Assembly (NCBI RefSeq): GCF_037975245.1
Contig: NC_092570.1
Span: 14,645,501-14,709,500 of the forward strand
Length of the DNA: 64,000 bases
Origin: Apostichopus japonicus
Taxonomy: Eukaryota; Echinodermata; Holothuroidea; Aspidochirotida; Stichopodidae
Reading direction: 5' to 3'
Below, piece by piece: positions 10,856 through 21,700 of the stretch. The notes beneath the pieces were generated by a model. The model saw only the letters and a program-made list of their open reading frames with translations, was not told where the DNA came from and made no database searches. Within the stretch, counting starts at the first letter, position 1. Each line of letters starts with the position of its first letter. A program made the position numbers and the translations under genes.

Positions 10856-11486
10856 TGGTGGAGGTCGGTTGCTTTCTTCAGGAACAAAAACGGAACTTTT
10901 CACAACTTTCGTTCGTTACGATCAATAACGAACAGAAGGATTTTTTTGGCCCGAAGACCTAACGAGGAACACAACGTATGTTCACGACCTTGCCTAACAT
11001 ACACACTCTACGAGGGAAGTCAGCCTTCACTAGCCTAAGTTTGTACAACGGATGCCGGAACCACTGCAGATCTGTACACTAACGTTAATCAACCCAGCAT
11101 GCAGTTCGCGTTTGAACATTCGCGCAACTAGTACTTAGAATACTACAGCTCTAAACATCAGAACTGAACATTTTCGCGATCTAAGCCTAGACTCTACCCG
11201 ATGTCAACGGCGAACGAATCTGCAGCATACGAGATGTAGGCCCACCTGCTACTACCCACCTGCTACTGCTACTACCTGCCGCTACTACTACTGCTAACCG
11301 AGGGGCTTCAGTCATCGTTTGCAGTTCCACTACCAGTTCTTAGTTAAACTTAAGGGTGAGTGAAATCATGCCAATTTGTATCCCAACCCCTATTTGAGAT
11401 CAGAGTGTAACGATAAGTTATTTTAATCGTGTCCATGTATTGCATATTTGTTATTTGTATTTAATTGCGGTCGATAGTGTGTTCAA

Positions 11487-11753
11487 TTGAGTAGAGGCTC
11501 ATGTTGTATACTCATAACTAGCCTAATTGTATGCGGCATAATGTCCGTCAGTGAACAGGAAACTTCGACCTCTGTTAATGTTATGCAGAAACATAGGCCC
11601 ACTGATTTTTTGCCATCACGATTTCAGGGCGATATAATTGATGCAGATTTAGCCGAAGCTCATTATTTGGGATTTGAAGAAAGATTTGTTGATGTCATAG
11701 TCTATGGGGGTCTCTTATGGTATCGAATATCTAGTACTTTGGTACTTTACTAG
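11487..11753 (+). pseudogene. Possible gag remnant inside the LTR element
   Basis: An 88-codon frame is the only notable one in the interior. The stretch DFLPSRFQGDIIDADLAEAH followed by YLGFEERF loosely resembles the N-terminal 'F-G ... FE' pattern of retrotransposon gag proteins. No zinc knuckle or pol motif follows. It may be a gag stub or a chance frame. Confidence 0.3.
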
Positions 11754-12406
11754 ATCATTTCGGAGTGCATACCTAGGGTCACCATGCTATCGAGTCACAT
11801 TTTCTTGATTTTCTTGAAGTGGATGTATATGATTCACAAGGTTTCAAAACAGTTTTGAAACTACTGTATGCCTTCATTAAAGAGGAGCTTTTGTAAATGA
11901 GTTTGTAATATTTTAAGGTTTCTTTTTTAATATACGAATTTTTTATGGAACGCTGAGGTGTTCTGTTCAGTTAAAAGATAACTAAGTCTAGTTTTCTCTG
12001 ATCTCTCCCCAATCACGGCATGATTTCACTTTTGATATAAATGTATTATTGATGTATGAAATGCATAAATGTATTTTGTAAGAGATACTGCATATTTTGC
12101 TGTGTCAAGTAACTTTGAGATACCTTAGTGATACTTTTTTTTGATTACATCATATGATGTCATCAATATTGAAGAGGTACACAAAAAATTTTCATGGAGA
12201 TAGTGTCAATGTATATACCATATGATCATTTTTTATAATTCGTAACCAAGATGTTAACCTTTGAGATATATGAAGACCATTTGTTGAAGTCAATGGATAT
12301 TAGTGAATGTGCTTACAGTACTCTACCTTCTTGAGATAATGATAAGTTAAAGCAGTATGATGTTAAAATTTTGGAGTATCCAAAAATTTTAAAAGATTGA
12401 GGGGGA

Positions 12407-13147
12407 TGTTATGAAATAGTGATACCATCTCTTTGATGTTACCGAGAAACTCCATCGAGACACCTTACAGGCCTCTTATGTATTTATCTAGGTCATGGAT
12501 TCAGTTTTCCCACGAGAAGTTTTTAACTATCTTATTGAATCTTGGTACAGGGCCTTTTCCCAAAATAGATTCCATTATGTCTGTGGAACATTCGAGAAGG
12601 TTCTCTCACGTGGTATGGAAGTTTCCATAGAAAGGGGGATGGACTTCCAAACTCCCAACCAATCAGGGCAGATCAGTGCCAGCGCACTTATTTTTATATC
12701 ATTAAGTTAGTACAGGATGGTCAGGTTATTGGCTGCCTACTGATTGTGCGCAGAGGGATTTTGTAGAAGTATGGTATATAAGAAAAAGGAGGCCGAAAGT
12801 TTATCACTTGATCAGCAAATTTATCACTCCGTCAGCGCTCCGTGATCAGTTCGTTGCTTCGTTACTATTTCATCACTCCTAATTGTTTAATTGACGGAGT
12901 CAAGTCAAGTCAAATCATTGTAATTTAGTTTTATTTGTAAAGAGAATCGACAGAGAAGAAATTATACCGAATCATTAATCAAATCCGATCTTGTCAAATT
13001 GTTTTTTGTGTGAACTCATTGTTTTCGCCCGTTCGAGACATCTCCTGAAGAAGCATAAAAACGGCATCAAGATATCCCAGTACCTTTCTATCGCGAGTCC
13101 CGATATAGTTTTACTATCGGAGGAGCCGGGCTCGTCACAATATTACA
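12407..13147 (+). repeat. 3' LTR
   Basis: 741 bp, identical to the 5' LTR except for one substitution seen by eye. It is followed directly by the ATAG target duplicate. Confidence 0.92.
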
Positions 13148-13151
13148 ATAG

Positions 13152-15439
13152 ATTCTATATGTGTTCTCCTATCTCAGGAAGAGTGCCGAAAATGCCAAGA
13201 CCATATTTTTTATTTGTAATATCAAACAAAAATCCTTCCTTTGTTTTTCTTGGGGGGGGGGGTGGGTGGGGGCTTGGATCTCCGAGCACTCAATGGAAGT
13301 ACATGTGGTGCAAACATTTGGGTTAATTGGCTCAATTTTAGACCACGTGAGGCTTCCTAGGGGAAGCGTACGAAAACTGTTTACTACACTGAGTCAAGGT
13401 TTGTTTACAAGAGACGAAAACTTCAAGGTCTCATAGCGGAAAATCTTCATGGTCATGATACGGAAAAATTAATTAGTGGTGCTATGAATGGCCAACTTTT
13501 CAGCGATCCAGGAATGGGTAGGGTTTAGCTAGTAAGAACTTCTAAGGATACCACATTACTTTGACAACTTAGTTTGCAAGTCAATAGGGCAATTACAGGA
13601 GTATGCTAACTCAAAGGATATGTACTTCCTATTCCCACAACAGATCTGCAATTTAGAATAGTCACGCTGGAGACAAGGTGTAGCGAGCTTCCAAAAGTGA
13701 CGAAGGTTGGGGGTGAGATTGCGAGGGTGTTTTAGAAGGAATAATTGAATACAATACAGTAGAATGTAAACCTGGAAATGGCGACTTTCTTATCCCAAAT
13801 TATCTATTTTTCATTTGCAAGTTTTGACTTTCCAGTCTAAAAATACCCATTCTCCTCTTGAAATTTGGATGGCAATCGGGGAAGGGTTGTAGAAACAGTC
13901 TTTCCCTGAAAAACCAATAGTGGTGTGGGAGGGGGATATTTTCTCCTTTCCTACATCAATGAGCTACACAAAATGCTGAAGTGTTGTAGTAATAGGGGAA
14001 TTTATGGTAACTATGGTGGGGCTTCATAAACACTTTGCATAGCAACAAGATTTTGACCTGCTAAGAGTGTCATCATATGTAAATTCGGGAGGGTGCAGGG
14101 TGGTGGTGGGGAGTTATGAGGCAATTTTCTTGTAATGAAAGCTGCATAATGATTGCATTCTTTAAGCTGTTGTGCTCAACTTACCAAGCTCATCTCCCGC
14201 CCCGCCCACCCCCCGAAAACGTACGCAAACAAAATAATGAAACAAAAGGATTCTTTCGTTAACAGTTATGTATTGCTTATAAGTGATACGTTAAACACAA
14301 TCTCACATGGCAAAACATCAACAGAAGAAGTCATTTCACTTTTACAAGATGTGCACAAAAAATACCAGTCAGTCACCAAAAGAGGGGGTGAAATAATAAC
14401 ATCAACTAGACAGAGCAGATTCAAATATAGCAAGCATATCAAACTTGATGGCCTTGCATGAAAAAAAAATTGGGCAAAATTGTCCTTCAACTAATCATTT
14501 AACACACATCCACCACAGATCCCTGTACATATAGAGTTTGGTATTGTAACCAAAACATGCACAGTGTTGACATACTCGTATGTGTTCTGTGAAGCTGAAA
14601 ATAACTCAGCAGTCCAAATCGGTTGATGGTAAGTCAATGGAGGGAGTAGAAGTTATTATTTAAAGATGAGAACCCCAAAACCAAAGACTAAAAAAGCCTT
14701 ATTTTGTGGTCTGCATTATTAGTTTTGTATTGTCAAATGACAGTCGAAAAAAGAAGAAGAAAAAGGATACCAAAAAAAAAAATCACCAATATGTATTGAC
14801 AGTACGACGACCCCCGTGAAAGCATCATTGGGCTAATGTAGCCATGATATATATGTGTGTAGTACAATAGGATGTTTGTCTTACTCTTCAACTGCTTACT
14901 GACAAAGGCTTCCATCAGTTCATTGTGTTTTACAAAGTCGACTGCTTAAATACAACTCGTTAACCAAGCAAATTTTTTGGACCTATTGCCGAAAACATTC
15001 CCCATCGACACTGTCATATGCATAGTTATTGATTTGCATTACAAACTGTTACATAGAAATCATTTGAAATAAATTGTGGGAAATGGACCGAGCAAAAGAC
15101 GAGGGGGAAAAAAGAGAGAGAGAGAGAGAGGAAAAAAAGGGGGGAAAATCCATTTGAGTAAATAATCTAAAAACTAAAATGATATTTTTCTATTTTATAT
15201 TAATCATTTTTTATCACACCAATAATACAGTTCTTTTGACTAGATACCCTTCTGATTGCAAGATAAAACATTCTCTTACAAATATAAAGAAACAAAAGTG
15301 AGAAGAAAAAAAAAGGAACACAAAAAAAACATATAGGGGAAAAAACTTCATAGAATCAATTTGTTGAAATAAAATATCTTGTAGCTGACATGAATACTAA
15401 CTGGACTGTGCACTCACCACAGAACTATATATTTTACCA

Positions 15440-15477
<38 letters not shown>

Positions 15478-15818
15478 TATATATATGACATTTGGTAAAG
15501 GTTATCACAGAGCTAAATATACAGTTTTGGTTTGCTAAAGGCATTAAGCCTCCACAGAACTACACACTGCACATAAAAAGTTTTTTTCAATATTTCCAGT
15601 GAAAGCTACAATACCTACACCTCAATCAAAAGCTTTATGTATACATACTTAGGCAGCTAATATTCACCTGTTTGCTATCAATCATCACCATCTACCGTTA
15701 TCAGCCAGAAATATCGAAGCCAAGTTAATCTTCGAATTGTTCATTACTAAACTCATTGATTTTTGACATCGGCAATTTTTTTGCACGAGTTGAAAACCTG
15801 TATTGACTACACTGATGA
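13152..15818. other. Intergenic with simple-sequence tracts
   Basis: It contains a G run (13252-13272), (GA)n near 15112-15132 and (AT)n at 15443-15486. A 102-codon frame at 14153-14461 has fairly even composition (STEEVISLLQDVHKKYQSV) but no recognised domain, so I do not call it a gene. Confidence 0.45.
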
Positions 15819-15914
15819 TGTATGTATGTATGTATGTATGTATGTATGTATGTATGTATGTATGTATGTATGTATGTATGTATGTATGTATGTATGTATG
15901 TATGTATGTATGTA
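15819..15914. repeat. (TATG)n microsatellite, SINE tail
   Basis: About 24 nearly perfect 4-bp units. On the minus strand they read (CATA)n and sit exactly at the 3' end of the SINE body. The long frames on both strands here (YIHT or MYVC repeats) are artefacts of the repeat. Confidence 0.93.
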
Positions 15915-16145
15915 TATGTGATCTTCCCGCAAGCAGGAACTCGCGAAAGAAGCCATGGAGGCTTATAGACTCGCAAGCTGACCGAAGCCAATCTCTCGGC
16001 ACACATCCATTTAACGTCCATGTCGGGAAGTTGTTATTGAACAACACCCTTGGCCAGACGACACAAATTGCTGTCGGCGGGAATAGTACCGGGGATCTCA
16101 TGACTGGGAGATGCCGGCGTTAACCACTAGGCTATACACTCCGCT
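15915..16145 (-). mobile_element. tRNA-derived SINE
   Basis: On the minus strand the head carries an A box TAGCCTAGTGG (16134-16124) and a B box GGTACTATTCC (16090-16080), 33 bases apart. Between them are TTAACGCCGGCATCTCC and GTCATGAGATCCCC. That is the layout of a tRNA with the pol III internal promoter. About 150 bp of unrelated body follows and then the (CATA)n tail. The B box departs from consensus (GGTTCGAATCC), so promoter strength is doubtful. A (GAT)n run at 16146-16193 flanks the head. Confidence 0.75.
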
Positions 16146-16162
16146 GTTGATGTTGTTGATGT

Positions 16163-16193
<31 letters not shown>

Positions 16194-18520
16194 AGCATTT
16201 AAACTGTCCAAACGGCAATGAAGGAAATTCTTCTTTCAATCTTTAATCAAACTAAACACCCAGGAGAGACTTGAACAAATAAATGCAAAGAAACTTGTTA
16301 AACAGGAATTAAAATGTGTTGAGAAAATTTAAAATTCGCAAACTCCCTATGATAATGGACGAGAACTTCTCAAGATGAAAATCAATGCATTTTAAACAAG
16401 TTCATCCTTAAAATATTTGGTTTTAATGACTAGATTTGCCTCAAAAGCTACAGAGGTATATCTCTTGTTATGATTTTCTCATTCTACTTTCTGTACAAGG
16501 TAAAAATTTGAACATATTATTATGTACAACATAGGTGTGTCACAATGATGTCTTTTCCAAAATATTTTTCTTAAGAATTTTAGTTCCTTTTTGTTTATTT
16601 TGCTAATTTTTTTTTGGATTATTTTCATTTATTAATTTTTTTTGGTTGCGGTTTATAGCAATTAATGAGCAAAATTAATTGTCCGTCTTTGGCTGGCTCA
16701 AATTGTGTAAAACAACAGACACCTTTCTCAGTCAAATTGTCTACAGGCCTTAATGTCTGACACTTTAAATTTGTGTACTAAGAACCAAACTTTGCATGGT
16801 AAAAGTTATTTTCAGCAATTGACTAACTTCCTTGGCCTTACACAGATTGTTCCTTGTGTTCATTAATACTAACACAATATTGAAGAAGTAAATGCATTCG
16901 ATTTCAAATCAACTTTAATTCCAAGGTATTCTCATTCGAATAACTTTTTACAGGACTCCAGTTATAGTTGAACCCAACTAAGAATCCAAAAGACAAACTT
17001 TCTGTCACTTTTGGCTTTCATCGTTAAGGTAATGAATATGCATGAAGGTCCTGGTGATTTTCTGATTGGTCCAGCTTTACTTTTGAACTTAACCTTTACC
17101 AGCCTACAATCTTACACGTACAAAGTCAAAAGAAGCACCATGTATTCGTTTATAATTACATGTTTCAACATCAACAGCACCCACAGAGGATGACTTATAA
17201 TATATTCCTTCCTGTGATTGGCTGGACAGAAGTTTCAAATTAGCGACTTAAACGACGTTTGGAAAGAGTCCTTGATGAGACATTGTTACAGTCTGTGATT
17301 TGTCCCTCGTGTATATTTTCTTTGTATACTTATATAAAAAAAAATTGGACTTTTTCATTTGTAATGAGACATTTCTCCATCAAACAATGTGAATTCTTAT
17401 CCTTCTTTACAGCATTTTCCATCGGCCATCTTATGTACATTAACGATACAACTTCAACCATCTGGAAATGTCCGTTCAGCGGGCCATACAATTCTTACAT
17501 TGGCAGTTAAACAACCGTCACCACTCTTGCAGCTTATTGCCACTATCTACCGCTAACTGAATTTCAAGAACACACCGAGCACTGCAGAACGAACAAATCA
17601 ACAGATTCAGAAGTAATGACCCTAACTCTCCATGGAAGTAGAGTATTATTTCATTATCCATTTGCTCTCATTAATTTTGTCCAGTCTTTAAAACTCCAGT
17701 TGTGATGCTATTCTACTTAATCTCACATTAAACATGTCATTTAGGCTCTGAACTACCCAAAACAACCTCCTAACCAAAGTCAGGCCTACCAGAAATTAAA
17801 TTCCCAGCAGTTATTATATGGTGTTAAAAAAAAAAAAAAACATGACCAGTTGTAAGCTGTTTTTCTTCTCCATGATATTCTTTTCATGTACTTGATATAG
17901 CTGTTCTCAGTTATACTAAAACAAATGCCCTTTGGTGATCTATCCTTTAGCACCAACACAGGTGCAGATGTGTCTCCATCTCGTTCGTCTCAATTTGAGA
18001 GAGATAAAAACTTGCATCGAGTCACACGATACAAAATTGTAGTTTTCACCTACGATGCTATACACCCAAAGTTCCATTTTTTTTTTTGTAAAGCTAATCA
18101 GGTAGTGAGTGGGAGCTAGGTACGGGAAGAACTATTATATCGAGAAAAAAATTATCGACTGTATATCTGACTTGACACTTCCAGGTATGAATGGTTTAAT
18201 ACGAAGCACTGACAACTCTAGTGTGAATACAATTACAGTGAATTTTATGACAAAAGTAATGTTCCACAGCAATGCTGTTCAATAAAGCTCTATCAGGAAT
18301 CACAGAATGTTGAGTCAAACATTGACAGGGAGGGAGGGAGGAAGGGAAAGGAAGGGGTTGGGCATTTGGAAGGTGGTGAGGGAGGGGGAGGGAGGGGGAA
18401 TATATCAGGATAAAACTATGAACTAAATGCATCCCATGGAATAATTTCACTGGACTGATGCTCGAACGATCTGAATTTTCTCACCGTCCGACAATTATAA
18501 TGTGTATCTCATAACCTGGG
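16146..18520. other. Intergenic 3' of the ATPase beta gene
   Basis: It starts with (GAT)n (16146-16193), then plain AT-rich DNA and a GGGAGG-rich patch (18329-18399). The lower-coordinate part next to 18521 should contain the ATPase beta 3' UTR. No other gene is supported. Confidence 0.5.
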
Positions 18521-18796
18521 TTACTTTTCTGAATCGATGAAAAACTCTACGGTGAAGTCGACGGGCGCATCTGAATTGTAGATGCCAGGTTGAGGCTTCA
18601 GGTTCCCAGCTAAAGGTGTGCAGGTTATCCGGATTTTCTTGTCCAACTCAAAGGAGAACTGAACAGCTACAATGGGATTGATGAACCTGGCTTGCTCCTC
18701 CTTATCAGTTCCGACTTTGTACGGGTAGTGACCAAAGGATATACCAGCCGCTGGGTAGAGTGTGTAACTCTCCAAAACCTTGTCATCATCAGCATC
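18521..18796 (-). CDS. ATP1B1: ATPase beta coding exon 6
   Basis: 91 codons plus TAA. It holds ESYTLYPAAGISFGHYPYK, the last disulfide cysteine (C262 in KIRITCTP) and the beta-strand end VDFTVEFFI typical of this family's C terminus. Confidence 0.96.
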   Translation of the reverse strand, partial: DADDDKVLESYTLYPAAGISFGHYPYKVGTDKEEQARFINPIVAVQFSFELDKKIRITCTPLAGNLKPQPGIYNSDAPVDFTVEFFIDSEK

Positions 18797-21700
18797 CTAC
18801 AAGATGAATTCAACGACAACATGTAGTCACAATTATATTTATACTGCTACCTCATTACAAAGTTATTGACCTACCTAAAGCAATTTTCAACAGTTTTTTT
18901 TGGCATCCACTAACGTTGTGCAAACATCCATTGAAAGTGACTTACAAGTCACAGCCCCCCCACCCCAATTCAAATGATACCAAATTTTCAGCCTATATTT
19001 TGGAGCTTAGCATTTCTTGGTGAACTGGTTTTTTTTAATATAAAGTAAGGTTTTGATGTTTCAGTTTACTTAATGATTGAAAGACTTCAGAATAATCTAC
19101 AAGATTTGCCTTAAAAAACCAAAACCCCCATGAAAGCCAAGGAAACAATGAAGCTAATTCAGATGTTTTGGAGATTTGCAGTTCCAATCATACCTTATAC
19201 ACCGTGTATAGTGTGAACACCGTGTTTACCTTATACACCGTGAATACGGTGTAAAGTGTGAACACCGTGTATAGTGTGAACACCGTTATTACTGTGTACA
19301 GCTGGGACACTGTGTACATACGGTGGTACAATCCATTATGTAGACTTGCATACTCTCCAAACTTGGTCAAAAAGATTCATCACTTGGAAGCCAAATCTTA
19401 GGCTGTGGTCTGTGCAACATTTATGACCCTTCCACTTACCTCACCCCCGCACTCAAATGCGATGTGAGTAGCATTTTCCTCCCCAGAATATGGTTCCGGT
19501 ATCCACCCCCAAACCTGAATGATAGGAAAAGAAAGCAGTTCAAATATGTGCATCAAAAATTAGCATTCAGAGCAATACTACATTTGAATATTCAATTAGC
19601 ATGAGGAATACTGCATTTGAATATTCAATTAGCATGTGGAATACTACATTTGAATATTCAATTAGCATGAGGAATACTACATTCCATGATCTTCATTGGC
19701 TTAAAATCAAGGAGAGGGTGTACTTTAATATAATTTTGATTGTGTTTAAGTCTGTTAGATGACTGGGTCCTAAATATATCCATGATATATTGGTAACCTC
19801 TGACCGTAGCAGAAATACATTATTGATAGAGCCTCGATTTAAATCCTTGTATGGGTATCGCTCGTTTGCCAAGGCTGGACCTAAATTGGGGAATAAGCTT
19901 CCTGACAGCCTTAAAGAAATCCAAAATACTGCTACTTTTAAGAGGCAATTAAAACACTACCTATTTGTTAATGGTTCTGATTTCAGCCACAATCTCGACC
20001 AGGTTTAACTTTTGTATCGTTACCTTGACATTTATTTAGTTGTTTTCCAGCAAAGCAGTGCACACAGTTTTCTGTAGTAGTTGTGCTTATACGCCTTTAT
20101 TATTATTATTTAAATACCCTATAACTCACTGGTTTGGGTATTTACGAACGACGATACTTACCTGTCTCCTACAACACTAACGCACATTTCCTAGTCTACC
20201 TAGACGCCACTGGTATAATTTTAGTACTGCGCCGCCGGTGACCTCTCCCACAGGTCACCGTGCACCCTTTCTTTCTTCCGAATTTACCATTCCGAAGGAA
20301 AACGCGTGTTTTTACAAGCTCTGTATTCAATTAGCATGAGGAATACTACATTTGAATATTCAGAGTCTTGGAACTATCAATATCAGCATTTGTCAGAAGA
20401 CTGACCACTACTGGTTTTACACGCTCTTGGATCATTTTATTACCAACTCTGAATTGAAACTTCACAACACAATTGCCAACACTCCCAAAACTGCTTGGTT
20501 AAAGCATAAATCTACAAGCAACAACAACTACTCATCCCCTCTGGATTGCACCAATGGATGGAGTCAATAACTTGATGAATGCTGAAGAACAAATCTACAT
20601 TAAGACGATGACTAAACTACACAAATCACATGTTTTGCTGATAGATAGCACTGAGTACTTTGTGGGGTATGTTACCTTATTCAAATTGACATATATACAG
20701 GGCATCCCTTTATCGTAGCCAAAGTGTGGAGGCTTGCAGTTCTCCCCAAGTTGTGTTCGATCGTATTTACAGAAGCGCTGCTTATCCCCCTCATTTGGTG
20801 TGTCTGGACAAGACTGGAGGTCAGTCTGCTTTTCTGGGTCCAAATCTGTAGGTATGAAGAAAGGAAAACCAGAGTAAGATTTAAACTCTTACTCTGTTCA
20901 AATTTCAATGACAACTATGAAAAAAAAAAGTAAACTATTTTTGGTTTTTGGTCAAAAATGAAGCTACAAGGCAGGAGAAAAGAATCTACAAGACACAGTC
21001 CTTCTTTAATAGCAACCATTCGTATTCTTCAACTTAGTAAAAACTTCAATTGCATTAATGATCAAACTTCAAAACTTAAACCTGTAATTGTGCTATTCAA
21101 CCTTGCAACGCATCTGAATTAAACAGAGTAAAGGCCGTTGATCATCCACTTGAAAGTTCCATAATATAATCATCATGCAAGCAGGAAAGGAAAAAAAAAA
21201 AAAAAAAAAAAATCTTTCTTGCACTTGAATAGTCGCCAAATTTTACCGGATTACTTTGCCAACTTTCCACAACACATTTGAACGATGCATGCCATTATTA
21301 TTGAGCATGAGGTTCTATTATTGGACTGCATTTCATGGTTCTAGCTGTGTCACAAGCTGTTAGGAATACATGTGTGAAGGTCACTTCTTTTTGTTCATTT
21401 TTTTTTTTAATACTTACCGTCCCAAATTTTCTGTAAAGGGCCAGTGATTGCCTTTGCTTCTTTGGAATCTTTATCCCAAGGCAAAGTATACTTGATCTGT
21501 TCATATTTGAAAGCTGGTGCAAATGCAGCGACTGTAGGAGAAAGAAAGAGAGAAAGAAGGAAGTTTGAAAGTAGTGACAGTTTGGCATGCGTTTATATAG
21601 CCTGATAAAAGTACCTTCTGAGCCTGGCTAAAGTGGCTAACAAGTCATTACACATTAAGGATATACCTCAGGGATGATTATAATGTTGGCTGCACAATCC

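Larger units (their letters stand above)
10115..13147 (+). mobile_element. Young non-autonomous LTR retrotransposon
   Basis: Two 741-bp direct repeats bound a 1551-bp interior. The ends are TGTTATG...TATTACA, with a 4-bp target duplication ATAG (10111-10114 and 13148-13151). The interior begins TGGTGGAGGTCGG, suiting a primer-binding site. It ends with the purine run GATTGAGGGGGA before the 3' LTR, suiting a polypurine tract of Copia style. The two LTRs differ at only one site that I can find (a T to G near 12999 against 10707), so insertion is recent. The interior is far too short for gag-pol, and no protease, RT or integrase motif is visible. It therefore resembles a TRIM or LARD-type derivative. 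Confidence 0.9.

Noticed and set aside
14153-14461. 102-codon frame with even composition
   Set aside because: No domain, splice partner or start context is convincing and the opposite strand has an overlapping frame; left as unassigned intergenic DNA.
15685-16123. Frames of 98-138 codons with YIHT or MYVC repeats
   Set aside because: They are the (TATG)n tail of the SINE translated in several frames.
16080-16134. Functional tRNA gene
   Set aside because: A and B boxes are present, but the arms do not form a full cloverleaf by eye and the sequence continues into a SINE body and tail.
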